From positions 1 to 64,000 of the forward strand of contig CAJNDT010000313.1 in NCBI GenBank assembly GCA_905221615.1: a stretch of DNA of 64,000 bases, in the 5' to 3' direction. Below, one piece after another: positions 53,451 through 64,000 of the stretch. The DNA is from Symbiodinium sp. CCMP2592. Its lineage: Eukaryota > Sar > Dinophyceae > Suessiales > Symbiodiniaceae. A program made the position numbers and the translations under genes. Below the pieces are notes generated by a model. That model ran no database searches. It saw nothing but the letters and a program-made list of their open reading frames with translations, and was not told the origin of the DNA. How positions within the stretch are numbered: the first letter of the stretch is position 1; every line of letters begins with the position of its first letter.

Positions 53451-56400
53451 GCGTCCATGTCAGTTTCTCTTTTCAGGAAGTTTTGTTGGAAGAAAGGGTG
53501 GATGGTGGCAGCCTGGTTTCTTTCAGAGGGAGTTTCCAGCTGGAGGCTTACCACCCATGTACGTACCTTGAAAGCATCGCTTGCACAGGTTGCGTGTTCT
53601 TCCTTTCAGAAATGGACGATTTGTCCACTGCCTCCTTCGGTTTGCCCTTAGCCGACTCCGTGTTGGCAGCAGCACGAGGGAGGTGGAAATTCGATGCAAT
53701 GGCTGACAACAGTTTCACACGCCCCAATGCAGGTCCACTGCGAATGTAGGACACGAGCTGGCTGAACTCAGTGTTGTATGCAATCCTTTAAGACCGCCGG
53801 ATCACTACTGCTTTCGTGTGGCATCGCCGGCCAGGCTCGAGGGCTGGGCCATGATCTAAAATGGAAGATCTGTGGGTCAGCCGGGAGGCTATAGCGATGA
53901 AAATGCAGCCCCAGCATCCAAAAGGGGAATGCAATCTCAAAAGCATATATATGCAAACCATGAGTGAATGCATGCAAGCTGATAACATGATCATCTGCTC
54001 TCGCGGACGCTGAAACCTCACTGCATTGGAATAAAACACATGATGGTCGCAAAACTCGGCAGTTGCAGGCCCTCGCACTCACCAGTCGCATTGGTTTATC
54101 TCAATGCAGCATGCAACTGCTGAGCATGAAAGTGTAAGCACAGAGCTCACTACGCATGCACTCCGTTTTGGAATGCAATCGCCCTGCATTATCCCAAACG
54201 AGTGAGAATGCAGTTGCATGCCTTGGCTCGACAGAACTGGCGTTCGCCGGGGGATGGACACAGCCCGAAAGACCCCAAGTATGGTTTTGCTTTTCACGAG
54301 TTCACTTCCTTTCTCCGCACAGTCATCGCTGTCTTCTTGTCGACACGGTTCCATGCGTCTTCCACGCTTTGAACTCCTCCGGGACGGGTTTTTGGATGCA
54401 TATCCAGCAATGGCGAAATCCTTCTGCCAACGTCTGTTCCTCGGACTTCCATTCCCAACGTCCAGCTCCTTTCCTGCGCATGGTAACTCGTCGGCTGGAA
54501 TACTCTTGCCTTCGACGCAGTTGAATCTTTACCTTTCCACAAGTCCATAAAACAGTTCGACTGATTTTCAGTCGGCGCGCTGCAGAAAGACAATGTAAGC
54601 ATTCTCTTGAATCCCAACAAGCTGGAAGAACTTGACTTTGCGGGCTATAGCATTGTCGTCAGTGAAGAACTGTGTGAGCACGCCGTTCGGTGGCATCGAA
54701 ATTGAGCGACAGTGACCGCTATTGGAGTGGAACTGGTGAATCGCACAGGTTCTCACAAAGTTTACTTGACAAAGTACACATCCTGGAGTCACAATCCAGC
54801 TTGGATAGCAGCAGTCGTGTTTGTGTCATGTTCTCCTCCTCAGAAGCTCGGAAGCATCGGACTTTCGGTCCATACACGGGCAGTCTGAGCGTGCTTGCAA
54901 GTGCTGGTGGCTTGGAGCAGTCTCATTCCTGTGCGCATGCTCTCTCTGTGGCAACCTGCTTGCTTGCATCCCCTGTCACCCAGCGTGAATTCCAGCCGCC
55001 CTCAAGCTTGGATCAAGCCTGAAGTAGAACATTACACCATGCCTGAACCTTGTGCCATTCAGACCCTACTTGACTGGCCTGACTTGCATCCCGACGTTCG
55101 GAGTGCTGTTTGAACCACAGACTCTTCTGAAGCCGCGATTTTGTGCGATACAAGTAGGCCGTTTTGGTAGCACAGCTGCTGGAACATGCATTACAACCGA
55201 CTTCAAGCTTGGCTTGGAGCCCTTTGTGCCTTTTCCGGCTTTCCGTGCTAACCTGAAGCAGGCCTCTTGGCAAGACGCAAAAGACCACGTGTGGGCATCA
55301 TCCACAACCTCTCCAAAGCCACGAGGCGCGAACCTCGCAGCCTCCCACGAACTAGCAATCAAAATGCATTTAGCTGCGGGGGGCAGAGGCTCGAAATGGC
55401 AATTTCCGCAGAGTGGAGTCACAGACACTGGCACACACGGCACCGCGACGCTGTGGCGGAAAGCAGATTCGGAAGCACGGGTGCTCCTAAAATGGTACTA
55501 TTCATGATCTCAAGTGCAGAGGAATGGTGCTTGGAAATTGCAGTCCGTGAGAAGTTGCTTCACCGAAATTCACTGCGTAGTTGCATTTTTCACCATGGCG
55601 GGCGTGTAGTAACCCTGATTGCTGTTTTTCTGCCATTTGGAAGCGCTTCTTAAATCTGATTTCCGCTACGTGCGTGTGGTGGATTCAGGAAATACCCTCC
55701 GCGATTTTCTCAGCGCGAAGCGTGCACTATCCCTTTTTCAAACCCACCACACGCACCACGCAGTGGCGAAAAGGTTGTAGAAGCACGAATGCCCACAACC
55801 GCGATGCAAAACGCAGATTCATGCAGGACATGGCTTCAGTTGCCCAAAGCGTCTCTGCAAGACTGTCCACACCATTGGAGGGCTTCTCCAACGTGTTGTT
55901 GTGCTGTGCAACACGCCTTTCCACCAGAGTTGCCAACTCTCTCTGTTTGACGTGAAGCTCATCAAGCAATGCAGCTAACTCAGACAGCTGCAGGAACTCG
56001 AAGCACATAGATGCTCTCACGAAGGCACGAAGCAGCTGTGGTGCAAGAGATCTGCAAATTTGCACTTCGTTTGCAAGGTTGCTGGCGTAGGTTCTTCCGT
56101 TTGTAATTTGTCTCAGCTTGCTGCCTAGAAGATGCGCTTGGTATCAGGAACGTGGTGCACCGGTGCAACGCGACCATCGTTTCTCACGAAGAGGGCACGA
56201 CCGTTGTTCTTTCTCGAAAATGATTGTAAGCCAAAGGAGTGATGGCCTGGAAAAGTCTCCAGACGATGACGAGTTTGGCAGCACTCCAATTCATGGTGTG
56301 TAATCATCGTTGGCAGAGGTAGCTGCTTGGAAATGTGCGATCAGCAACAAGCCGTGCACCTCAGTGAGCTTTCGAGCTTGCACACAGTGCCACATACTTG

Positions 56401-57370
56401 CACTCATCGGGTCGCACATCCTGCGGTAACGATGGAGTTTCTGTCTTTTTATTCACTGTATTCCGCTTCCATTGTACTCTCCGACAACACTCGGAGGACT
56501 TTTGGCTGGGACAAACCCTGCTGGCATTCGTGCCGGGGGACTCAGACACAAAGAGTGTGCCGAAAGGCACCGACGACATAAGTCGTTGCTGTTAGGGACG
56601 TTTAGCGGTTGCCGGACTCCGCTGCGATGGAAGAAGAAAGAAGTAGTAGTCGTGGTGCTTGTGGTAGCAATAGTAGCAGTAGTCGTAGTCGTAGTTGTTG
56701 TGGTCGTTGTCGTGGTCGACGTGGTTCTTGCCGTCTGGTTTCCAAAAACTAAACGGAACGTGCTTCGCACCTCTACTTTGCCATGTGGATAAAGGGAAAG
56801 CTCTAAGTTTTGCAAGCAGGCAGCACTACGACCCACTCCAAATTCAACGTTGCAAAAACATGAAAACATCGGAAAGCGTTTCTTGGTGTGTGGACGTTTC
56901 CAAGCCACGTCTGCTTCACGATTTGGAACCAAACCTCCAAATCCACGTCTGCTGATTTGGCTTGATAGCCAGATTAACAGTAATGAATGCTTTGCTTTTT
57001 GGGCCGGATCTCCAAAACCAGTTTAGAACTGTTGCAATTTCATGGAAGTACGAAAGAAGCGTTCATTAAAAACCATTTGCAGCGCTTTGATGGCCTGGCA
57101 ATACTTTGCCACGTTGATTCTTGGCACGTTCAATTTCTGGGCTTGGAAATTCTATGCTCGAATCTCAAGTTGGTTAACTTTACGGTCGAACGTTCGGGAA
57201 CTTGTGTTCGACCCCAGTGGAACCTAGGTTCCAAAAGTTTGATCCATGGATCAACCCGACGCCCTCTGCCGCTTTCTTTTTGAAGTTCAATTTCCAAGTT
57301 ACGGAAAACTTGTGTTTAAGCCAGTCGCAATCCTGGAGTCGGAAGCCCTGTCTCGCAACAGAACCTGAGC
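53451..57370. other. No recognisable gene
   Basis: No frame carries a motif I can identify. A GTAGTCGTAGTTGTTGTGG-type triplet tract lies at about 56,640-56,735. GTTTGTTT words and short GGCGCAAGT repeats (57,480-57,535) are at or just beyond the right edge. Confidence 0.35.
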
Positions 57371-60300
57371 GCAGGCTGTTTCATTTTGTTTGTTTGTTGT
57401 TTTGTATGTGGTTTTGCTTGTTGCTTCGTCTATTGTTTTTTTGTTTTTGGTTGGTTTGTTTGCTTTTTGTTTAGCAACAGGCGGCGCAATTGCCACAAGC
57501 GGCGCAGATGTGGCGCAAGTGGCGCAAGTGGCGTAGGCGACTTGGAGCCCAGATCCGGCCACATTTGATGTGCCATGGCCACTCCACGCAGCGTTACATT
57601 GCCGTCAAAAGACTTGTTGTGATGCGACGCATCTGGAGTTTGCGGCCAGATCGGATCAAAATGACTGTTTTCTTCTTCTTTGGCACGCATTCCTCGACGA
57701 CTCCATTTTGCATTTTAATCAGACCGGCTGCCAGTTGGCCGGATTGTCGGATACCAGTCGTTGAGTCTGTAGTTCCAAAGCTACGTCATTCTTGCAAATT
57801 AGAGTCATTAGAGTTTCATGACGTTTTTTTTGAGTGGCATGGTCAGGGGTGGTTATGGTTAAAACGGGATCATGTTGCTTCGGATATATACTAGGGGTCC
57901 CGTGCCTTTGAAACTACTTGCCTTGAAAATTGCTCATAAGCCATGCAAAGATCCAGATGTCGAGAATCTCCGCATGTTGTTGTGTTGTGACCTTGAGGCT
58001 TACACGCAGACATCAACCCAGATTTGTAATCCTGCGAGAACCCCCGAAGCCCTTAACCGCAAGCCTTCAGCCCGAAGGCCACTTAACGCGTGCCCCAAGC
58101 TAAAGAGATCGCAGCTGAGTGTTGAACTCGAGCCTAAACCCTGCACCCCCGAAGCCCTCCGAAAACCCGGCCTTCGGAACAGAAAGCTTTCGGCTGCGCG
58201 CCATTGAAGCGCCATGCCGCCGGATCGGCGCGGCCTCGTTCAAGCCCGGCAGGTGCGGAGTTTGCGGGTTTCGGGTTTTGGAAGGTTTTATGGTTGCCGT
58301 AAGTTGTTCAAGAAAAGCATAGGCTTGCTTCGGTAGAAGAATATGCCTTATGATGGCTTTGGTTTCCAACCATGATTTAAAGATGCTGCCGAAGTATGTT
58401 GGTGTCTGCGCTTTGCATGCCCCGCAGTTGGGATGCGTGAGTGAACTCGTGCAATCTGAACCGCCGCGACTGGAGTCCTAAACACAATTTACGGATTGGG
58501 CTTCGAGTTGAGGGCGAGCACTGAAAGCCTCCGAGTCTTCTATCCCAAAGCCAGAGCGCCGGCCCAATCAGGGCCATGAAACCATGGTTTCTCCTCTGGA
58601 GTGCAAAGGCGGTGATGCGACAGTATGACCTCGCTCTCTGCTGGGCGGCCCAGTGTTGAGGTTTCACAGTTTGGCGTTTACGCTTTGGCTTTAGGGTTTC
58701 AGAGTTTGTGGTTTCAGGGCGTAGGCTGGATGATTTCAAGTTCCAGTGTTTCAGGGTACAGGGGTTTCGGGTTGATGCTTTGGACATACAACGCAAATGC
58801 TTTAATGCTTCTGCGTGCTTGAGCGTATTGTGATATAAAGCTCGGTTTTTGCGGTATCGGCTTCTTTGTTTCGGTTGTGTGCGGTTCTGCACATTTGGGG
58901 TTCAGGGTTGCCGTCAACGCCTACAACCCGAAATGCAACAGCCCATGCTGGATGTTTCAACGATCTCAATACTGAATATGTCGCAGATATGGTCTATGCA
59001 GCCACCTCTTTGAGCTGCGAAGTAGAGTGTCAAGTGCCTAGACTGATGTTACACACGTCCAAGCCGGCACAGTGTAAGTACAGCGATTCCCTGCAGCTGC
59101 GGCCAGCAAAACTGACGCAGTCTGTGCAGACTTCAGAGGAAGGTGAAGTCGGTGCAGGCAAAGGTCGGTGGAATCTGCCACAGTTTTTCGACGGGCTGGG
59201 GCGGCCCCACCACATCTCCCATCGACGGCAGGAGACTTTGGCAACACAGAAGGCTCAGGGCTTCTTCCGGGCTAGTCACTTCATGTACTTTAGCACTCTC
59301 TCGGAGAGGGTTCTTGCCGAGGGCTCGAGGATGCAGCGACGCCGAGGACATGTCTACGTCGCCGCGCTTTCAAAATCTCCTGCGCAGAAGCGAGGCTCAG
59401 ATCTGCTTGGCCGTTCTGCAGGGCTCCTAGGGCCAGAGCCAGCACATCTCAAAGCGAGGAGAGGACGCGACGACAGACGGGGCAGGACTCCAACACGAAA
59501 GGTCGCAACGCAACAGTGCCGACGTGGAACCACAGGCTGGAGGCTCCGCCAGCCCCGATGGATGCGAGACAAGCGGGCAGTGATACTGCTCTGGTGGGAC
59601 TGGCAGGATCGGGAGGTGTCGCACATGTGCTCGAAACCTCTAGCACTGCAAGCTGGCTTCTGGTGCTTCAGAAAACAGCAAAGCCCTAAACCCTAAACCC
59701 CAAAACCATGCAAGCCTGTGAAAGCCAAGGCCGCGCCGCCACGGAGCACAAAAGCCGGGAGTCCCTCAAAGAGAAGGTTCGACCTTCGGCCTGCCTTCGG
59801 CCCACATCAGATCTCTTGAAAGGAGGGTTTTAATGCAAGGGTGGGGTAAAACCATGGACAAAGCTGTTAGATAGATAGATTGACAGAGAGAGAGAGATAT
59901 ATATATATATATATGTACATATGTTCATATATACATACACATAATGCAGTTCTTGAGGCTTTGTTGGGGTTTCATAGAGGCTTTGGTGTTCATCGTTTGG
60001 GTTTGGCCGTTGGATTTAGTTTTTGTTAAACGTTGGCTGAACTCTCGCGGTAGGTTTACGGGTTTCGGCTTCTCGGATTCGAAGACTTAGGACGCTTTCA
60101 CGGCCTCAGGGTTTAAGGTCCTCAGGTCTTCGCGTGTATACTTCTCTTCCACATTAAAGGATCCAGCAAAAATAGACCCCGAAACATGGGCGCGGTTCCT
60201 TGACGGGTTCTAGGCTCACCACACCGACACCCCCCCAAAGCAGCAAAGACTATATGTAGCTTTCGAATCATTGCACCCGTGCTAAACCGTCCTCCAGCTT

Positions 60301-60480
60301 CTGCCGCCTGCGAAGCTGTATTCAGTATTGGTCAGGCTGGGGTGTGCATCTCAGAGCCGTTCGTGCTCAAGGTTAAATCAGGCCATGACCATCTCATCCG
60401 TGGTCTTCCGTCCCCTTCAGTTCAAGGCCGGGACAGGTGAAGCAGCGGGCGCAGGGCTCTTAAATTTCCTTAAGCCTTAG
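57371..60480. other. No recognisable gene; one long plus-strand open frame
   Basis: The open frame 58866-59696 (276 codons) is Arg/Ser-rich, with no motif and no clear codon bias; the opposite strand is also partly open. A (GA)n/(TA)n run lies at 59,886-59,915 and a short CCCTAAACCC run at 59,685-59,702. Confidence 0.35.
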
Positions 60481-60521
60481 ACAGATACTCGGACTTACAG
60501 TGGCTTCCAGCGGAGGGTTTG

Positions 60522-60613
60522 TACCAAACTCCGTGATTTTGGCTTCGAGTTTAGAGCTCATCTGGAGTACCAAACTCTGTGATATTGGCTTCGAGTTTAG
60601 AGCTCATCTGGAG
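60522..60613. repeat. 46-bp tandem duplication
   Basis: TACCAAACTCCGTGATTTTG... at 60522-60567 is repeated at 60568-60613 with two differences. Small local duplication in otherwise featureless DNA. Confidence 0.85.
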
Positions 60614-63215
60614 AAGGGAACTAGTGTAGATACTTGCATTTCGTTTTTGTTTTTCCATAATTTGCGCCGGCACTTAAAGCTCCACCGATTGTAACTCACC
60701 TGTCACCCTACGTGCAACTCCAAGCAGCGTTCGGGTTCTGGGATTTGTTCATTGTGCTGTCTGTGGAGGTTGCTCTTTGACCAGAACTCATTTCAGAGCT
60801 GTGTGTCTCCGAAAATAGAGAGCCCTGCATGGGTTTGGGATTGGCAAACACCTCAACATGTCCAACCTTACCAAGCATCACTCTGAACAGCTCAAGTTCT
60901 CTCCAACAGGCTTCAATGCCTGAGAATCTGTGTGGTTGTTGGCGGTTTTAGGTCCATCTAGTAACTAGTGTTTAGATCCCTTTAGTCATTTTTCTCGGGT
61001 GTAGCATGTAGCGTTTAGGGTTGATAATTTGACGGGTCAGGGTTTGTAGCGTCGCTCCGCAGGTTCTGCTGAGACCATGAGCTTACTACTGCAGCTCCTC
61101 GCCGTGCCCCGGACTGGTGTCAGTGTTGACTTCTTAGGGCCGCAAGAGACCACATAAAAAAAGAAAACCCTCGCAAGCAAGTTTGTCCGGAGTTCGTTGC
61201 TACGCACAAAATCTGAGATCCTGATGTGTCTGTGATGTCTAGGGGGCTTAATCTGTGCAGGCTGGGGTTTGCTGATGGGGCGGTTTCGTGAAAATGGTTT
61301 AGCTGCTAGAACCTTGTCCCTTTCGGGCCTCGTTGCTTGGGTGTTTAGGATTTAGGGCTTGGGGTGCATACTATTCTCATAAACATGAGTCTTTCTTCGG
61401 GTTTTTGAGGCGTGTGACCTCCAGGTAGCCCTCGAAGCCGAAAGCACTTCAGCTTTCCATCCTAGCTCACCTACAGTCTTGGTGACAAGGTTCCCCAAAG
61501 CTTTCGACGTGTGCAGTGTCTATCTATGGGAACTTTAAAAGCCCTTAAAAATTGCTCTGAACATGCGGGCGGAAACCTCACAAAAACCCTTGTAGAAAAT
61601 CCACAAAATCCTTCCAGGAGCCTTCTAAGAACCCTGCTGAGTTCCCTGGTCCTTGAAGGCGGCTGAGAGGGCTTAGTTTTCCCAAAGCTGCCTTTGTGCC
61701 TTCTCAACCAGGGTTTCAGGGTTTGTGGTTTAGGGTCTGAGACTTTGGAATAAGAGCGCCAGCACTTGTATCATTTATTCCCGGGCTTGGTTAACTCCCG
61801 ACATTCTTGCCTGCAAACCCTCGATCTAGTTGGGAGCTCATATAGTACCCTAAATAGCAGGGTCCTTATCATAAGGACCCACAATAAGGTACCCACCTAA
61901 ACCCTAAACCCTAAACCTCCAAACCCTAAACCCTAATTTTGTAAACTCCCATTTAGACCCCGCAGCCGAGGTCCTGGGCCTCCTGACGATCCCGGAAGCA
62001 GCTTGGGTCACTTTGGACTCCCTGCAAGGCCCGCTTCTTGGGGCTCGGAAGGGTTCGGTTTGGGGTTTATTACTGTAGGTATTGAAATGAGGGGTCTCTG
62101 TTTAGGGTGCTTTTGCAATTTCGGGTTACTGGTTTTGGTAGTCTTGTTTTCGCGGGTTAAGGTCTAAGAGGTTCCGTGTCTTACACTTCTCAACCCCCAG
62201 GCCGTTTGCAGTAAATCCTCAGCACCTAGGGGCCTAGCGCCCCCAAAACCCCAAACAAAAACTCGATCCTAAATCTGGGATGATTTGAAGGCTTTGGGAC
62301 TTGTGGCTTTGGGGTTGAGGACCCTTAAATTTTGGGCACAGTGGCCTAGGTCCTGCAACTACTTTATGTCGTTGCTTAATGTAAAAACCCTCCCCGTTAC
62401 TCAGCACCGGTCCTGGTTTCGGCTTTAGAGTCTGTGGTTGTAGTGTCTTAGTGTTTAGGTTTTCCTTAGGGTTTTGAGGTTTAGGACTTTGCATGACACA
62501 TATTCCTCTACGAAGGCAGTTTTTCTACAGTGGTTACTCAAGCTCCCTGCTTTACCACTACCGTCTTCGAAACTAGCATGGAACCTGAAATGAGGTGATC
62601 ACAGACTACCGTCTTTGTAAAACAGAGCGCTGTTTAGCATTCCGTGTTCGCGTTTATCAGGCAGAGTACTGTTTAGTTTGCTTTGATTTTAATTGCTTCT
62701 CGTTTTGGGCTTCAAAGCTTTCCGGGATCAGCTTTGAAACACCCCAAAAAGCCCCAAAACGTCATTGCCCGAAGCCCCGACATTTTGAACCATCCCGAAG
62801 CCTTCTACCCTAATCCCGAAAGCCCCAAGCCCAGACAGGACATTCCAAGCCCAAGGAAGCACCTCAGAGCTGTCCCCTTGCACCCTAAACCCACTTTGAC
62901 CCAAAAGACCTACATGTGTAGGTTTCCTTGCTATGAAAGCTTCATGGGTTCTCTGAAACAAAGTAAGTTCTGTGGAAACCCCCTTTGGAAAGCCGAAATC
63001 CTATCTGAGCCCTAGAACCTAAAATGCTCAGAAGCCTTAAGCCCTAAACCCTAAACCCTAAACCCCTAAACCCTAAACCCCTAAGCCCTAAGCCCAGATG
63101 GCTTGGACACGGAGCCGGAGTCCGAACAGCTCGAGCGAGTAGCGCAGGCAGAGCACGAGCGCGAGGCCTGCTGATCTTGTTTTGAAGGCTTAGGGGTTTA
63201 GGGCTTAGGCCAAAA
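60614..63215. other. No recognisable gene; scattered CCCTAAACCC words
   Basis: Non-coding, with TTTAGGG-type words in either orientation at about 61,715, 61,895-61,935 and 63,035-63,095. No motif-bearing frame was found. Confidence 0.4.
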
Positions 63216-63720
63216 CCTTCATTGACCAAAGATGGGGCTAGAGGCTCCACAGGGCTTTCACTTGACCGAAGAGGGGTAACTCCAAAAGCTTCACTCGACC
63301 AGAGAGGGGGCTAGAGGACCTTCACTTGACCAAAGAGGGGTAGCTCCAAAAGCTTCACTTGACCAAGGAGGGGGATAAAGGCTCCAAAAGCCTTCACTTG
63401 ACACATTTTTTGTTGCTGACGGACCCTTAAGCAAGGCCAACGGATCGAATTTCACCGTGCTGCTCGGTATTTTGAAATCTTCGCTCGAGATTTGACCGTA
63501 AATGCAAAGTCGGTGGGTCGAACTTCACCCTTGCTCGGTAGTTTGAAATCTTAGGGGGTTGTCGATCAAGAATCGAGTCGTGACACATGCTGGTTTGTGT
63601 TGGCCTGACCTTAGATGCAGAGTCGTCGGATCGAACTTCACCATGCAGCTCGGTAGTTTGACGTCTTATGAGGATATCGTTCGAGATTCGAGTCACGATG
63701 CAATTAAAGTGGCTGACTGG
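63216..63720. repeat. Two adjoining tandem repeat families
   Basis: 63,216-63,402 has five to six units of CTTCACTTGACCAAAGAGGGG with variable spacers such as CTCCAAAAG. 63,430-63,715 has three diverged units of 90-120 bp centred on GGATCGAACTTCACC and GCTCGGTAGTTTGAAATCTT. No protein is supported. Confidence 0.75.
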
Positions 63721-64000
63721 CCTTATCAAGGTTGACCGACATCTGGAAACCGTTTGGGACGTGGTCGGCGCACAAATTATTGTGAATTTTCTTTTGCAAC
63801 TTCATTTTGAATTTGGGTCTGGTGTGCTGGACCGGGCTGGGCCGTAGCTGTGGGGGACAAGCAATTTCCGTGTTTTTGGTTCCTGAGGGTTTAGGGTTTA
63901 GGGTTTAGCGGACAGGGTTTGTGTTTGGGGTTTGGGGATAGGGTTTAGTTTTGGGTTCAGGTTTTTGTCTAGCTTACGGGCGTTGGATTTTCATTGGGGT
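63721..64000. other. No recognisable gene
   Basis: Ends with GGGTTTAGGGTTTAGGG words at about 63,887-63,910 and further G/T-rich sequence to the window edge. Confidence 0.4.

Noticed and set aside
53127..53651. Cys/Val-rich 174-codon plus-strand frame
   Set aside because: Most of it is the (GTGTGC)n tract. The flanks show no motif.
59354..59646. RING-finger-like minus-strand frame (ESCPVCRRV)
   Set aside because: Only the last CxxC pair is present. The upstream Cys/His pattern is not in the same frame and the spacing does not fit.
58866..59696. 276-codon plus-strand open frame
   Set aside because: Arg/Ser-rich, no motif, opposite strand equally open, and no neighbouring exon-like sequence. 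Not called as a gene.

Overview
The window looks like nuclear DNA of a dinoflagellate, probably a Symbiodiniaceae/Suessiales-type genome. That is an inference from four things: the multi-copy protein families, the density and style of the retroelements (copia-type and tyrosine-recombinase elements with CCCH/CCHC gag fingers), GT-AG introns mixed with GC-AG introns, and many short TTTAGGG-type motifs inside introns. No bacterial features, rRNA, tRNA or spliced-leader gene was seen. Almost everything recognisable is mobile or mobile-derived.

Layout. 1-2.1 kb: nothing recognised. 2.1-3.0 kb: a C-rich minisatellite. 3.36-5.6 kb: a broken copia-type element whose integrase is split between strands; a 5'-truncated, A-tailed copy of the 3' end of a helicase-like gene lies inside it. 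6.7-14.3 kb (minus strand): a frameshifted copia-type element, in order protease, integrase, long linker with a dioxygenase-like domain, reverse transcriptase (RT), RNase H. 14.3-15.1 kb (plus): a gag fragment with CCCH-like and CCHC fingers, inverted relative to that pol. 15.9-19.0 kb and 42.4-46.4 kb: two halves of one decayed superfamily-1 helicase-like gene. Motif I is in the first half, and the DEGQQ motif II is in the second.

The 23.4 kb that separate the helicase halves (18,998-42,440) are bounded by terminal inverted repeats with CTGCTGTTTACCTAATTTTA as their identical core. Inside are four co-directional minus-strand, intron-containing genes, here called D, C, B and A from right to left. 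A looks like a DDE-type transposase; the other three encode Lys/Ala/Pro-rich, RS-rich or unknown proteins. I read this as a large, apparently undescribed TIR element, but that is an inference.

Gene A is itself interrupted by a complete, probably young tyrosine-recombinase retrotransposon (19,850-28,610). It has split direct repeats (A1-ORFs-B1-A2-B2) that are identical by eye. Taking out the element with one AAG triplet restores gene A's frame exactly. It encodes a tyrosine recombinase, a gag and a pol with methyltransferase-like, dioxygenase-like, RT and RNase H parts. Gag and pol are in the same frame, separated by one TGA followed by a GC-rich palindrome. The dioxygenase-like domain is recognisably the same one carried by the unrelated copia element at 6.7-14.3 kb.

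46.4-48.2 kb holds nested fold-back (long-TIR) repeats. 48.5-50.4 kb has fragmentary plus-strand coding sequence. 50.4-64 kb is mainly low-complexity DNA, interstitial TTTAGGG repeats and short tandem repeats with no gene I can defend.
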